DNA of 64,000 nucleotides from Mucilaginibacter hurinus (GCF_003324525.1 NZ_QGDC01000003.1:1-64000), one strand, 5' to 3'. Shown: positions 36,072 through 47,371, counted from the stretch's first letter. Program-made: numbers and translations. Notes: generated from the sequence alone by a model not told the origin.

Positions 36072-38951
36072 TTAAAGCTCCATGAGAAACTCTACGAGAT
36101 TTTTATCGTGCTCTAAATTTAGCTTTTTACGGAGCCGGTATCGTCTAATTTCAATACCACGTAATGTGATGTTCAATAACGATGCCATTTCTTTGCTATT
36201 CATATTCATACGCAGATAGGCGCATAATTTTAAGTCATTCGGTACGAGGTCGGGATGTTTAGCTTTTAACTTTTTAAAGAAGTTTTCGTGTGTTTCGTTA
36301 AAGCTATTTTCAAATAATATCCAATCACGTTCATCGTTCATCCCCTCATCTATCACCTTTTGTATTTTACGCAGCTGCTCCGGCGCGAGCTTTTTGCCGT
36401 TCGAATCCTTTAATTCAGCTATTTCATCATGTATCCGTTGCAGCAACTCATTTTTATAAACAATATTCATGGCCGAGTTAGCTAGCTCACGCCCTTTCCT
36501 ATCAAGGTCAGCCTGCAATTGTTCGTTTTGTATTTTAGCGAGACGTTGCTGTTGTACGATAGATTCACGTTTTAAAAACTCATCCTTTTCGTGCTGTAGC
36601 TTTTCGCGTAAACGTACCTGGTGTTTGGCCAGCTTATATTTATAATAGCGTTTTATTGCATAGTATAGAAGTATAGCCACAACCACATACACCACAAATG
36701 CCAGTTTAGTAAGATACCAAGGTGCCAGTACGGTGAAATTTAACGTAGTAATGGCCGAAACCTGGTTGTTTACCCTGGCGCGCACCATAAACCTGTACTC
36801 GCCATGACTAAGGTTGGTAAATTCTTTTTGCACATAAGGTGTCCATTCAGACCATTGCTTGGAGTAACCTTTTAGCTGATACTGGTACTCTACTTTTGCC
36901 TGCCTGTAATATGGCAAAGTAAAATTAATGCGTATACTATTTTGGCTGTAAGGTATTTGTATGTCATTAAGGTTACTAACTACGCGTATCCTGTCGGCAA
37001 ATTTCTCAAACTTTCTAATCAGCACCGCAGGCAGGTCCTGTTTGCCGGTGCCAGAAACATTACTGTCGTTATAAATAGCAAAGCCGTCGTCAATACTTAT
37101 CAGGTAAATATCATTGTTAATCCGGCTGATATTTTCGTAATACTTTACCATCCGGCCATTAAGAATACTGAATTTAGTTGAATCGATATCTAACCTGCCC
37201 GATACTGAAAAGTCTGCCAAAGCAACCCTGCCGCGTTCAATAAACCAGTACTTATTTCGGCCGGCAGGTATTATTTTATTGGACGATGCAAATGATCCCA
37301 GCATTTTGTTCAGGTGATCATATTTAAAAAACCTGTCGGCAATATCATCATAAATGTAAAACCCGGCTTTGCTCGAAAAAACAATACGGTCATTCAGTTT
37401 AAAAACATTAATGTTATAACTGCCAGGCAAGCCGCTTTTTTCATCATAATATTTTAAAGCTGTTTGCTTGCGCCCATCATTGCTAAGGGTTATTTTATAG
37501 ATGCCACGGTAGGCGTGACTTACCCAAATGCTCCCTTTACCATCAGGTTCAATATAGCGCGATGGAACGAAGTTTTTTACTTCATACCCCAACATCCAAT
37601 TTCCCTGGGGATTTTTATTGTAGAAAGCGAAGCCTGTGTAAGTACCCTGTATGAGCCAGTTACTATTGAATTGCTTTAGTATCCATCCGCCGCTAACCGA
37701 CGATATCTTAGTAATACCGTCATCATTGATCTGAAAGGTACCATCGTTATGGCCACACAGCAATTTACCGTCAAACAATGACAACTCCCATACCTGACCT
37801 TGTGTGCCCGGTATCAATTTAAAATCAAAGGACTGGAATGATTGCTTGCTACCAGCAGGTGCCCACTCGCTGTAGAACAATCCCTGATTGGTACCCAGGT
37901 AAATTTTATTGTTATGAATGATGCTGGAGTATACCGTACCAAACTTACCCGCTTTATCAAAATAAAAATACAGGGGGGATATAACCTCTATCCGATCGAT
38001 GCCATTGTCAAGTCCGGCCCACAAGTTCTGCCGATCATCCAGGTACAGACTTAGCACGGTATTATTTTGCATCCCGCTGGATTTATTGAGATGCTGTATT
38101 ATGTTTCCGCCAGCATCAATAATAACAATACCGTTTAAAATGGTTCCGAAGGCGAAGTAGTTACCCGGAATTTTTACGCCATTGTTAAGTTGATAACGTT
38201 TCAGAAAATCGTCGGCCGGGGTTTTCCAGGGCACAATAGTCTTACCGTCATATAAATATAATCCGTTTTTCGAGGTGGCCAGCAGATACCTTGTCTTGTC
38301 GAAAGGAAGTATGGACAGCACCCCTGTTTGCAACACCCGGCTGCCGGGAATAAGTACAAGCTTATTACTATCCGTTAACTCATACAGACCTTCATTTAGC
38401 TTTTCAATCAAAAACCTGTCACCCACTTTAAATAAAAACAAGTAGGGTGCCTGGTCTCTTATCCCCTGTATTTTACCGTCTTTGTAGATATATATCATCC
38501 CAAATGACTGAAAAATTATGCGGTCTTTATCGATGTATATTTTCCAAACCTCCTCGTTCAGACGAAATTCATTTGGTATTAGTTTCACCAATGATGTGTA
38601 AGTGAATATGCCCTTTTTATTGGTTGTCCAATACCCTATTTCGCCGAAGGCACCTGTGTATACCTTACCATGCCCATCGGCTGCTACGGCACGCACTATC
38701 AAATCATTAGGGAGTTTATATAGCTGCCAGTCCCGCCCGTCAAATGACAGCAAGCCATCTGAGTTGGCAAAATACATCATGCCATTGGTATCTTTGGTTT
38801 CGGCCCAGTTTTGATTACCAGCCTGGTATACGCTTTTCACATAGTTTTGCACGTAGGGCACACCTATGCTCCGTATGTTTGCTGCGCCTGCAAACATCGG
38901 AACAAGAAAGATAGCCAGTAAATAACAGTATGACCTGAAAAAAGCGGGCAT
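36072..38951 (-). CDS. Propeller-type (Reg_prop/Y_Y_Y) transcriptional regulator with LuxR-type HTH
   Basis: 959 residues, likely the local PUL regulator. A signal peptide is followed by about 650 residues of two-component-regulator propeller, then the Y_Y_Y domain (about 690-760). A transmembrane helix is near 770-790 (WYLTKLAFVVYVVVAILLYY region), followed by a cytoplasmic coiled coil and a C-terminal LuxR/GerE-type helix-turn-helix (LKLCAYLRMNMNSKEMASLL, then GIEIRRYRLRKKL). There is no kinase, so a periplasmic sugar signal would pass directly through the membrane to the DNA-binding domain. Same strand and directly upstream of susC. Confidence 0.85.
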   Translation of the reverse strand: MPAFFRSYCYLLAIFLVPMFAGAANIRSIGVPYVQNYVKSVYQAGNQNWAETKDTNGMMYFANSDGLLSFDGRDWQLYKLPNDLIVRAVAADGHGKVYTGAFGEIGYWTTNKKGIFTYTSLVKLIPNEFRLNEEVWKIYIDKDRIIFQSFGMIYIYKDGKIQGIRDQAPYLFLFKVGDRFLIEKLNEGLYELTDSNKLVLIPGSRVLQTGVLSILPFDKTRYLLATSKNGLYLYDGKTIVPWKTPADDFLKRYQLNNGVKIPGNYFAFGTILNGIVIIDAGGNIIQHLNKSSGMQNNTVLSLYLDDRQNLWAGLDNGIDRIEVISPLYFYFDKAGKFGTVYSSIIHNNKIYLGTNQGLFYSEWAPAGSKQSFQSFDFKLIPGTQGQVWELSLFDGKLLCGHNDGTFQINDDGITKISSVSGGWILKQFNSNWLIQGTYTGFAFYNKNPQGNWMLGYEVKNFVPSRYIEPDGKGSIWVSHAYRGIYKITLSNDGRKQTALKYYDEKSGLPGSYNINVFKLNDRIVFSSKAGFYIYDDIADRFFKYDHLNKMLGSFASSNKIIPAGRNKYWFIERGRVALADFSVSGRLDIDSTKFSILNGRMVKYYENISRINNDIYLISIDDGFAIYNDSNVSGTGKQDLPAVLIRKFEKFADRIRVVSNLNDIQIPYSQNSIRINFTLPYYRQAKVEYQYQLKGYSKQWSEWTPYVQKEFTNLSHGEYRFMVRARVNNQVSAITTLNFTVLAPWYLTKLAFVVYVVVAILLYYAIKRYYKYKLAKHQVRLREKLQHEKDEFLKRESIVQQQRLAKIQNEQLQADLDRKGRELANSAMNIVYKNELLQRIHDEIAELKDSNGKKLAPEQLRKIQKVIDEGMNDERDWILFENSFNETHENFFKKLKAKHPDLVPNDLKLCAYLRMNMNSKEMASLLNITLRGIEIRRYRLRKKLNLEHDKNLVEFLMEL

Positions 38952-39366
38952 ATATTGTTTAATTGGTTGATGAAGCTTTCAGCAAGCGTAAGTTATTGGC
39001 TTAATATGTTTCAAAAGTATATATTTTAAACTTATTATCGTGATTTGCCGAAATACACGTCCGCTTGCACGTTAAAACCATGTTGCCATGTGCAGTGCTC
39101 ATAGTTAGTGGTGGCGACGATAAAACTGTAGACGCTAAAACAACGCTATCTCTACCCAAAAATATTATTCAGAAATATAATAGTTTACTATAAATAAATC
39201 TTAATATAATTCCTGCGTTTCTACTGTTATGTCGCTGCTGAAATTTATATTTGGGGGATAATCTTTGTGTCCGGTCCTTCCGTATAACAACCAATTTAGC
39301 CGGAATCGATTTCTGTTGTGTTTGCCTCAACGCGTAACTGCTACAGGGGAGCCTTATTAAATAAGT
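38952..39366. promoter_or_regulatory. 415-base divergent intergenic region with two -7 elements
   Basis: Between the two propeller sensors. It has a perfect leftward -7 element TACTTTTG (39012-39019, minus) for the regulator, and a perfect rightward TATATTTG (39246-39253) for the kinase. Neither has a good -33 partner. No other gene or clear repeat is seen. Confidence 0.45.
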
Positions 39367-42300
39367 ATGAAAAATTTATACCGGTATATTATTTTCATTC
39401 TCGTTCAACTTATTCCATCGATTACTTATTCGCAAAAATTACAATTGCGTTTTGAACATATTGGCGTTAAGCAGGGACTTTCGCAGGCTACTGTTACCTG
39501 TATCCGCCAGGACAGCAAAGGGTTTATATGGATAGGCACGTTTAACGGCCTTAATCGGTATGACGGATATAACTTTAAAATATTCAGGCATGTTGCTAAG
39601 GATACGGGCAGCATAGCGCATAATGCTATAAAGGACATTATTGAAGATAGCAAAGGTAACATATGGGTAGCGACACTTGGTGGCGGCATTTCAAAGTTTG
39701 ATAGAAAAACCAACCGCTTTAAAAACTTTGTTCACCATCAAAACCGCAACAGTATCACCAGCAACCATATTAACAATATTGTTGAACATAACGGGCAGTT
39801 GTGGATAGGCACACGGGAAAACGGATTGGACCGGATGGATATTAAGACCGAAAAAATAACACATCTTCCTCAAATTCAAAACGATACCACCACACTTAGT
39901 GATAAATATGTTACAACTGTTTATAAAGACAGCAAACAAAATATTTGGGTAGGTACGTATTTAGGCGGGCTTAACCTTTACAACCACAAAACAGGGAAAT
40001 TTACGCGGTTCCAAAAATTCGGCAACAAAAAAAACATCATTTCATCCAGCACAATAAACAGTGTTTTTGAGGATAGCAAGCACCGTATTTGGGTAGGTAC
40101 CTCAAATGGGTTAAACCTGTTTGTTAAAAAAGACAGTAGTTTCAGGCATTTTTTTAATAACCCAAAAGACAATACATCGCTGCCACACAACACCATTTTT
40201 GCCATTGGTGAGGATAATGATAACAATTTGTGGCTCTCGCTGGAAAACAGCGGCATTGCACTGATGAATACTAAAAATCAAACTTTTAGTAGTTACCGGC
40301 ATGATTTGATTGACAACTTAGGATTAAGCGGCGATACTTTTTACGCCATCACCCGTGATAAAACAGGCAACATGTGGTTAGGCGGTTATTTAAGCGGAAT
40401 TAACCTGCACAAGCCTATCACTCAAAAATTTAATCATCAGCGGCACACCTCAGCTAATAGCCTTGCAAGCAGTATGGTTACCGCTATCCGTGAAGATTCG
40501 GACGGAAACCTCTGGCTGGGTACCGATGGCGGCGGCTTAAATTATTACGACCGCAAAAAAGGCCAATACAGCGTTTATACCCCAAAAGACAAAAATGCCG
40601 ATCCGGGTAAAATCATTAACTCGTTACATATCGACGATAAAAATAATTTATGGATAGGCACCTACTTAAAAGGTGTTACCGTATTAAACCTGAACACAAA
40701 AAAAGCCCGGTCATTTAAAATGGATGGTGCCGATCCGGCAGCTTTAAGTAATAATATTATATATGCTATTGCGCAAACAACTGACCGAAAAATATGGATA
40801 AGCACATTTGGCCAGGGGTTAGACCAGTATGACGAGTTAACCGGAAAGTTTAAACACAACAGGCATAATAAGGCCGACCAGCACAGCATTAGCAGCAACA
40901 ACATAGTTTCATTATTGGCCGATAAGCAAGGGAATCTGTGGGTGGGCACGGCAGATGCCGGGGTTAACCTGCTGAAGGCTGGCACTAATAAATTTATACG
41001 GTACGTACATACCGCTGGTGATAATACCTTAAGCGACAATGAGGCGGCCAGCATGTGCGAAGACTATTTGGGTAATATTTGGATATGTACCGGCACGGGT
41101 TTAAACAGGTTAAATCCTAAAACAGGGAAAATCACCGTTTTTACCACCGAGAATGGCTTGCCCAGCAACTATGTGCGCGCGATAGCGGAAGACAATGAAC
41201 GGCGGCTGTGGATTACATCAGACAAAGGTTTATCTTGTTACGACCCTGTGAAAGGCACATTTATAAATTTTACTGTGGATGACGGCTTGCAGGAAGATGA
41301 ATTTAAAGGTAATTCCATTTTTAAGAATGAGAGAGGAACATTGTATGCCGGCGGCACCAACGGCCTTAATATAATTCAACCTAACCAGCTGTTAAGGCAA
41401 AGCCATCATCCTCCTTTGGTATTAACCAACTTTCAGATATTTAATAAAACCGTTAATATTTCCGGTTATGGCGGAGAGCCGTCGCCGTTGAAATATGATA
41501 TATCTGAAACCCGCAGCATCACTTTAAATTACGACCAATCGTTTATATCACTGGAATATGCTGCGCTTGATTACGCCTCTCCCCAGAAAAAATCCTATGC
41601 ATATATCATGGACGGATTTGACAAAGGGTGGAATTATGTGGGTAATAAAAATACCGCCAACTACACTAAGCTACCCCCGGGCAATTACATTTTTAAGGTA
41701 AAAAGTAAAAACAACCTTGGGCAATGGTCACCTAACGTTTTGCGGGTAAACATTAAGGTTATACCACCATTTTGGTTAACGTGGTGGTTTAAAACCCTGG
41801 CGTTTATAACGGTTGCCGGCGCTATTTATGGTATATATTTATACAGGGTTAGCGCTATAAAAAAACAAAAGAAAGTACTTGAAGAACAGGTGATAGAGCG
41901 AACTGCCGAAGTAGTCAAACAATCAGAGCAATTACAGGATATTAATAGTGAATTGCAGGCTCAGGCCGAAGAAATGCAGGCCCAGTCAGAGGAACTGCTT
42001 AGCCAGTCAGAAGAACTGCACCACCGTACACGCGAATTGGAAAAGCTGAACCAAGCGCTGCAAAAGCAAAAACAACAAGAGCAGCATACACGTGAAGAAG
42101 CAGAAAAGGCAAACCAGGCTAAAAGTGTTTTTCTGGCTACCATGAGTCACGAGATACGCACACCTATGAATGGGGTGATTGGCATGTCGTCATTGCTGGC
42201 AGAAACTAAACTGGACGACGAACAAAAAGAATATAACGATACTATACGGGTTTGCGGCGAAAACCTGATTAGTGTAATTAACGATATCCTTGACTTCTCA

Positions 42301-43671
42301 AAAATAGAATCAGGTTCTATCAATATTGAGAATGAAATCTTTGACCTGAGGCAATGTATAGAAGATGTTATGGACGTTTTTATGCAAAAGGTTGCCGAAA
42401 AAGGATTGGAACTGATTTACGAGATAAACCAGGATGTTCCGGGGCATATTTTAGGCGACTGCCACCGCTTGAGGCAGGTACTCATCAACTTTATTAGTAA
42501 TGCTGTTAAATTTACGCAACATGGCGAAATTTTTTTAAGCGTATCGGTTATTACAAAAAACAACGATGACGTACATCTTGGTTTTACTGTTAAAGATACC
42601 GGCATAGGTATAGCAAAAGATAAGATGGACACTTTGTTCAAAGCATTTTCGCAAGTTGATTCATCTATTACACGCAAATTTGGTGGCACCGGGCTGGGGT
42701 TAGCTATTAGCGAGCGACTTATTAAACTGATGGGGGGAGATATACATGTAGAAAGCGAACTCAACCAGGGCTCGTCCTTTAGCTTTAGCATCAGGGCGGG
42801 TATAGGCAAAGCGGCTACTCCTGCTGATAGTAAAGACCTGAGCATTTTAAGCGGAAGGCGGGTACTGATTGTTGATGATAATTTAACCAGCCTGGGTGTA
42901 ATAAAACGGCAATTGGAAACGTGGAGTATTACAGGTGTGCCTGTTGCCTCGGCAGCAACAGCTTTAAAGGTATTAAACGGCCCTAATGCCGAGGCGTTTG
43001 ACGTTGTTATAACTGACATGCTAATGCCGGGCACCGATGGTATAGAGTTGGCAACCGCAATTAAAAATAGTAAAAACCCTGTGCCGGTAATATTGCTTAG
43101 CTCTATTGGTTACGAAAACAAAAGAAAGCACACAGAACTTTTTTCTTCCATCCTTGTAAAACCAGCCCGCTTGCAATACCTTGAAAAAAGCTTGCAATCA
43201 GCACTGCTTTCCAATCAAGATACCAACGCTGCTCCGGATCTTAAACCTGCCCTTACATTGCCGGAAAAATTTTCCGAACAATACCCTTTGAAAATACTTA
43301 TAGCCGAAGACAACGTAATTAACCAAAAACTGATAGAACGGATAATGAATAAGCTGGGCTACAAACCTACAGTAGTTGGTAATGGCCTGGACGCGCTAAA
43401 AATAGTTAACCAGGAGTTTTTTGATGTGATTTTGATGGACGTGCAAATGCCTGAAATGGATGGACTTGAAACCACTATAAGGATTCGTAAAACGCCGGGT
43501 TTGCAGCCCTACATTATAGCCATGACGGCCAACGCGCTTGAAAGCGATACTGTAGAATGCTATAAGGCTGGCATGGATAACTATATTGCCAAGCCGTTCA
43601 ACCTTGAAAAGCTTTTAAACACCCTTATCAAGGCGGACGCCGTTGTAAAAAAGAGGGGGCCGAAAGGTTAG
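39367..43671 (+). CDS. Hybrid two-component sensor kinase: propeller, Y_Y_Y, HisKA, HATPase, two receivers
   Basis: 1434 residues. Signal peptide; 14-bladed-type Reg_prop sensor (repeated GNLWVGT, W(I/V)GT motifs to about 680); Y_Y_Y domain (about 700-790); transmembrane helix near 800-820; a Gln/Glu-rich coiled coil; HisKA with phospho-acceptor His928 ([11 protein letters not shown]); HATPase (GTGLGLAIS); then two receivers with Asp1217 and Asp1358. Unlike PUL hybrid regulators of the AraC type, it ends after the second receiver with no DNA-binding domain, so it needs a partner. It diverges from the regulator at 36072-38951. Confidence 0.92.
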   Translation: MKNLYRYIIFILVQLIPSITYSQKLQLRFEHIGVKQGLSQATVTCIRQDSKGFIWIGTFNGLNRYDGYNFKIFRHVAKDTGSIAHNAIKDIIEDSKGNIWVATLGGGISKFDRKTNRFKNFVHHQNRNSITSNHINNIVEHNGQLWIGTRENGLDRMDIKTEKITHLPQIQNDTTTLSDKYVTTVYKDSKQNIWVGTYLGGLNLYNHKTGKFTRFQKFGNKKNIISSSTINSVFEDSKHRIWVGTSNGLNLFVKKDSSFRHFFNNPKDNTSLPHNTIFAIGEDNDNNLWLSLENSGIALMNTKNQTFSSYRHDLIDNLGLSGDTFYAITRDKTGNMWLGGYLSGINLHKPITQKFNHQRHTSANSLASSMVTAIREDSDGNLWLGTDGGGLNYYDRKKGQYSVYTPKDKNADPGKIINSLHIDDKNNLWIGTYLKGVTVLNLNTKKARSFKMDGADPAALSNNIIYAIAQTTDRKIWISTFGQGLDQYDELTGKFKHNRHNKADQHSISSNNIVSLLADKQGNLWVGTADAGVNLLKAGTNKFIRYVHTAGDNTLSDNEAASMCEDYLGNIWICTGTGLNRLNPKTGKITVFTTENGLPSNYVRAIAEDNERRLWITSDKGLSCYDPVKGTFINFTVDDGLQEDEFKGNSIFKNERGTLYAGGTNGLNIIQPNQLLRQSHHPPLVLTNFQIFNKTVNISGYGGEPSPLKYDISETRSITLNYDQSFISLEYAALDYASPQKKSYAYIMDGFDKGWNYVGNKNTANYTKLPPGNYIFKVKSKNNLGQWSPNVLRVNIKVIPPFWLTWWFKTLAFITVAGAIYGIYLYRVSAIKKQKKVLEEQVIERTAEVVKQSEQLQDINSELQAQAEEMQAQSEELLSQSEELHHRTRELEKLNQALQKQKQQEQHTREEAEKANQAKSVFLATMSHEIRTPMNGVIGMSSLLAETKLDDEQKEYNDTIRVCGENLISVINDILDFSKIESGSINIENEIFDLRQCIEDVMDVFMQKVAEKGLELIYEINQDVPGHILGDCHRLRQVLINFISNAVKFTQHGEIFLSVSVITKNNDDVHLGFTVKDTGIGIAKDKMDTLFKAFSQVDSSITRKFGGTGLGLAISERLIKLMGGDIHVESELNQGSSFSFSIRAGIGKAATPADSKDLSILSGRRVLIVDDNLTSLGVIKRQLETWSITGVPVASAATALKVLNGPNAEAFDVVITDMLMPGTDGIELATAIKNSKNPVPVILLSSIGYENKRKHTELFSSILVKPARLQYLEKSLQSALLSNQDTNAAPDLKPALTLPEKFSEQYPLKILIAEDNVINQKLIERIMNKLGYKPTVVGNGLDALKIVNQEFFDVILMDVQMPEMDGLETTIRIRKTPGLQPYIIAMTANALESDTVECYKAGMDNYIAKPFNLEKLLNTLIKADAVVKKRGPKG

Positions 43672-43730
43672 AGGTAGGCTTATAGCTTTAGTATTTAGGA
43701 TTCCAGCAGATTTTTTCACCGAAGCATTTT

Positions 43731-44156
43731 TTAGTTCTCCCCGGTATATTTTTTAAAACTGTTTAATATTGCCTGCCAGCCGGCCTGTTGCATTTCCAAA
43801 GAGTTCGATTGCTCAGCGTCAAAGGTTTCTGTAACGTGGGTGAAGTCTCCTTCAGAAGTAAAAGTTATTTGCACCTTACGGCCGTCGCTCATAGTATAAG
43901 CTATCCTTTTATACTGCTCTACATCAGTATACTCTCCGCCGAAATCAAAGCTGAAACTGCCGTCCTTTGCTGCCATAGTGGTGAAAAATTTCCCGCCGAT
44001 ACGCAGGTCGTTCTCTGCCGCAGGTGCTTGCCAGTCATCAGAGGCCTGACACCACTGCGTAATGTGCTCTGGGGCGTTCCAATAATCCCAAACTTTGGTA
44101 ATTGGAGCATTTACCGTTGTTTCTACAGTTAGCAGTGTATTGTTTGCTGTTTCCAT
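43731..44156 (-). CDS. SRPBCC/AHSA1-like domain protein
   Basis: 141 residues forming one START/Bet v1-type fold: an initial strand (TLLTVETTVNAPITKVWDYW), the phrase HITQWCQASDDW, and the final helix (QAGWQAILNSFKKY). These proteins bind hydrophobic ligands; the ligand here is unknown. A perfect -7 element TATGTTTG (44183-44190, minus) lies 27 bases upstream of the start. It stands alone. Confidence 0.85.
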   Translation of the reverse strand: METANNTLLTVETTVNAPITKVWDYWNAPEHITQWCQASDDWQAPAAENDLRIGGKFFTTMAAKDGSFSFDFGGEYTDVEQYKRIAYTMSDGRKVQITFTSEGDFTHVTETFDAEQSNSLEMQQAGWQAILNSFKKYTGEN

Positions 44157-44182
44157 ATAATGGTTATAGTTGATTTACAATA

Positions 44183-44190
44183 CAAACATA
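44183..44190 (-). promoter_or_regulatory. -7 element of the SRPBCC gene
   Basis: TATGTTTG on the minus strand, 26 bases before the ATG; no clear -33 element. Confidence 0.4.
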
Positions 44191-44269
44191 CCAAGCTCAC
44201 CATTATGTAGTATAGGGCAAAACCGACAATTTACGGGTGTACTTACGACTGTATCAGCCCATTCACGCA

Positions 44270-45229
44270 TCATTTCTGTGGCACGCCTTTTATATTTACG
44301 GTTATCCTACTGGCATGGGGCATGCCCAATGTGCTACCGGGTTTAACATGTAGGTATTTTGCAAGATAGCCCTCCATAATCAATGTTGAATTTTTTATAT
44401 AAGACGCTTCCATATCCTTGTCGTCTAAAAAACTAACCAACGGTTTGCCATAATGCATTTTGCCGGTTTGGTCAACTATTATAGTAAAGGTGTAAAAGAA
44501 ATTACGGGAGGTATTGTTGATGGTAATATCATAAACAGGATCAAAATAATCAGCTGATACGTTGAAGTTGTTAGCCAAAAAATCGGGTACTGATTTTCTT
44601 TGAGCAACTTGTATAAGCGTAGTTGCGCTTACAAATTCAACCGGATTGCGGGCAGCAAAAGTACTATCATGGTTTTTGGTAGCTTTATCAACCAACGATT
44701 TTATAAACAAACTGTCCTTTCGAGTGGGTCGCTGCAATATCTCTGGCGTGGTGTGCAATACATTTTTAATATAGTTATCGGCATATAGGGTCATATAAAC
44801 ATCTTCACCCCTGGTGTCTAATTCATTATTTTTTGCGCTAAGCAACTGGAATACCAGGCTATCCTTACTTATCTTTTTCATTTTAAGCCATGCCCGGGCC
44901 GTGTTGAACACTGAATCGTAACCACGGGACAATAAGAAATTAAGATACCGCTTTTTGTCAGGACTATAAATGCTCACTGAGTCGTCCGACAAAAAACGCA
45001 TGCGCCATTGCGGCTCCTGCTGGAAACCATATTTATCAAAAGATAATCCATTAGCCGAGCGCCGGTGAACCTCGGTAAAATAAATACCATTTACCTCTTT
45101 AAAAGAAACAAACTCATGTAAATAGGTTTTTTGGGGCTGGTTGCAGGCTGAATAAAACAGCCCGATTAAGAAAATAAAAAATATCCGAAACAGGTTCACC
45201 CGTTTAAGAAGGTTAAGATGCAACTCCAT
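44270..45229 (-). CDS. Lipoprotein of unknown function
   Basis: 319 residues. The hydrophobic start runs into the lipobox YSAC (about residue 29), then QPQKTY. No domain is recognised. The C-terminal 90 residues (TFTIIVDQTGKMHYG..., then ASRITVNIKG) have alternating strands that faintly recall a TonB-C-terminal type fold. I cannot assign a role. The start codon must be the first ATG, because later Met residues fall after the lipobox, and it lies five bases from a perfect -7 element, so the message seems leaderless. Confidence 0.6.
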   Translation of the reverse strand: MELHLNLLKRVNLFRIFFIFLIGLFYSACNQPQKTYLHEFVSFKEVNGIYFTEVHRRSANGLSFDKYGFQQEPQWRMRFLSDDSVSIYSPDKKRYLNFLLSRGYDSVFNTARAWLKMKKISKDSLVFQLLSAKNNELDTRGEDVYMTLYADNYIKNVLHTTPEILQRPTRKDSLFIKSLVDKATKNHDSTFAARNPVEFVSATTLIQVAQRKSVPDFLANNFNVSADYFDPVYDITINNTSRNFFYTFTIIVDQTGKMHYGKPLVSFLDDKDMEASYIKNSTLIMEGYLAKYLHVKPGSTLGMPHASRITVNIKGVPQK

Positions 45230-45234
45230 TATAG

Positions 45235-45242
45235 CAAAGTTA
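45235..45242 (-). promoter_or_regulatory. -7 element abutting the lipoprotein start
   Basis: TAACTTTG on the minus strand with only five bases before the ATG at 45229; implies transcription from the start codon. Confidence 0.55.
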
Positions 45243-45325
45243 ACAGATTTTTAGATGATGCTGAGTACGCTGATAAGCTCGAATGGTATCACTTGTCAAA
45301 TACAATGTTTCGTTAACTTAGCAGC

Positions 45326-46030
45326 ATGACCTTTGCGGAAAAAATAAACCGGTTTAACCAGCACCTAACGTATTCCGGGCCGGCATTGCCGCAAGGTATA
45401 CGCATCATGAATCCGTTTAAGGAATCGGACCAGGCTCCGGTGATTGCCGGGGCCTTTTATAATAAATATTACAATGATGCCGGATCAAGGCATCTTATCC
45501 TGGGTATTAATCCTGGCAGGTTCGGCGCGGGTTTAACAGGTATACCTTTTACCGATCCCAAACGGCTAATGTCGGAATGTGGCATAAGTTATACCGGCAA
45601 AGTTACCCACGAACCTTCGTCGGTTTTTGTATATGAGGTTATCAAAGCTTTCGGCGGACCGCAGCCTTTCTATAAAAAATTTCATATTAATTCATTGTCG
45701 CCCTTGGGATTTACCAGTATTGATGATAAAGGCCGCGAGAAGAATTATAACTACTACGACAGTAAATTGCTGCAAGATACCGTAACCAGCTTCATTATTG
45801 ACAATATATATAAGCAAATTGCCCTGGAAGTTGAAACCGATGTATGCTTTTGTTTTGGCACAGGCAAAAACGAAACATTTTTGAGGCGTCTTAATGATAA
45901 GTATAACTTTTTTAAGAAGATTGTAGCTTTAGAACATCCAAGGTTTATCATGCAATACAAATCAGCATATAAGCAGTTTTATATAGATAAATACATAGCT
46001 GCTTTCAGCGTCGTAGATAATTTGCTGTAA
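45326..46030 (+). CDS. SMUG2-type uracil-DNA glycosylase family protein (DUF4918)
   Basis: 234 residues. Family member of base-excision enzymes that remove uracil or damaged bases. The conserved segment LILGINPGRFGAGLTGIPFTDP (two halves, about residues 53-75) carries the GINPG active-site loop. NSLSPLGF and a late EHPRFIMQY (HPR, the second active-site loop) complete the pattern. Diverges from the lipoprotein gene. Confidence 0.85.
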   Translation: MTFAEKINRFNQHLTYSGPALPQGIRIMNPFKESDQAPVIAGAFYNKYYNDAGSRHLILGINPGRFGAGLTGIPFTDPKRLMSECGISYTGKVTHEPSSVFVYEVIKAFGGPQPFYKKFHINSLSPLGFTSIDDKGREKNYNYYDSKLLQDTVTSFIIDNIYKQIALEVETDVCFCFGTGKNETFLRRLNDKYNFFKKIVALEHPRFIMQYKSAYKQFYIDKYIAAFSVVDNLL

Positions 46031-46059
46031 CAGATGAAGAGTGGTATAATGAGTTAAAT

Positions 46060-46095
46060 AAAAAAAACAGGGCCACCCTTCACAAAGAGGCCCTG
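46060..46095 (-). terminator. Terminator of the 351-residue protein gene
   Basis: CAGGGCC (46068-46074) pairs with GGCCCTG (46089-46095). Read leftward, the stem is followed by eight T residues (46060-46067): a canonical intrinsic terminator. Confidence 0.8.
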
Positions 46096-46116
46096 CCGTA
46101 AGGTTTAGGCAAAAAT

Positions 46117-47172
46117 TTACTTTCGACCATTTAAAAATTCCGCAGTATGAAAGTCGATAAACTTTTTTGCTGCGGCATACACGCCATCGGCGTATTTTTT
46201 TCCGTCAACCTCCACTACTTTGGTCGCTTCGTTCGAACGGTCTTCGGTATTAAAGTACTTGCCGTAAACGGTTTTTACCCCCACCATATCAGTTTTTCCA
46301 CGTGCAAAGCTGGTTACTTTGGTATCCTCTATCACACCACCTATAGTTAATGGTTTGCCTAAAATGCCGGTGTACATGCTGGTAGCCCCCATGCCCATTT
46401 TTCCGTGCGCGAAAGTAACAGCGCTGCTGATTGCGGTAACGCTGTTTTGCCCTTTAAATCTTATGGCCGATTTATGATCAGACATCATAATGGCTTCCTG
46501 ATCGGCAATGCGAAGGTTTGTAGTAATTTTAACTTTGGCGCCGTCGCCCTGGAAAGTATTTTTATCCTCAACGAACATTACGTAGATATTCACATCCGCA
46601 ATAATCGCATTGTCAAGCTGCTTTGACAGCTTTGGGTATAGCATACCGGCGTTGCCTAAAAAACCTCCACTTTTAGTTTTGCCCGATTCGTCAACTTTTT
46701 TCACATAGTGTTCATAGCCGGTTGGTACCGTGGTTACCGTGCCCGGAAACTGCGCATAGTTTAATGTGCCGCCCTGTAGCTTTACATAGTCCTGGTAAGT
46801 TTCTATTCTACCCGCTTCATCAGCGCTAACCAGCGTTAAGCCTGCAGCCTTTATCTGATCTACAAAATCCTGGTAAAGCTTATCGGTAACCTGTTGTATG
46901 TCCGCGTCGGTAAGTCCTGCAAGGCCTATTGATGCCTCGGCATGGGCGTCGCCCTTTTGCCCGCCACCTAACTGGTACCCGCCCTGCTTAAACTTTTGCC
47001 GCTCGTTGTAAATCTGGTAGCTAACAGAGAAATTTGAAATGTAAAGGCGTGTAGCATTCTTTGTTTTACCAATGCCATAACTGGTGTCTTTAGGCTTAAA
47101 CTCGCCGAGGGTTTGTGCCTGGATGCTTACTGACCATACAGCAAGCAATGCCATACTTAGTAGTTTTTTCAT
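46117..47172 (-). CDS. Exported protein of unknown function
   Basis: 351 residues. The signal peptide ends near SIQAQ. The mature part has Gly-rich stretches (QLGGGQKGDAHAEAS), a helical segment with LTDADIQQVTDKLYQDFVDQIKAAGL and a mixed alpha/beta remainder. The layout recalls periplasmic CsgG-like or curli-assembly ATP-free proteins only faintly, so I leave it unassigned. Single gene with a strong terminator, ahead of the divergent ccoI. Confidence 0.65.
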   Translation of the reverse strand: MKKLLSMALLAVWSVSIQAQTLGEFKPKDTSYGIGKTKNATRLYISNFSVSYQIYNERQKFKQGGYQLGGGQKGDAHAEASIGLAGLTDADIQQVTDKLYQDFVDQIKAAGLTLVSADEAGRIETYQDYVKLQGGTLNYAQFPGTVTTVPTGYEHYVKKVDESGKTKSGGFLGNAGMLYPKLSKQLDNAIIADVNIYVMFVEDKNTFQGDGAKVKITTNLRIADQEAIMMSDHKSAIRFKGQNSVTAISSAVTFAHGKMGMGATSMYTGILGKPLTIGGVIEDTKVTSFARGKTDMVGVKTVYGKYFNTEDRSNEATKVVEVDGKKYADGVYAAAKKFIDFHTAEFLNGRK

Positions 47173-47371
47173 TGTTTAATAAGTGTTTTAGTTTGTAATA
47201 GGCTTACTTTCAGATTATTGATAAACAAAATCTGCCTAAAACTAACAGCAAACACACGCCCTTCCTATCCCCCCGTTTACGGATATTTATCTACGTGGTA
47301 GCACGGATAAGCGCGCTCACGTCACTTAAAACACAACGTCACTCCGATCCGCTGTTGGTTTTCAAAAAAAG

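Noticed and set aside
47319..47343. ACGTCACT repeated twice upstream of ccoI as extra FNR boxes
   Set aside because: Each is only a half-site with no partner at the right spacing; mentioned in the promoter entry but not called as a box.
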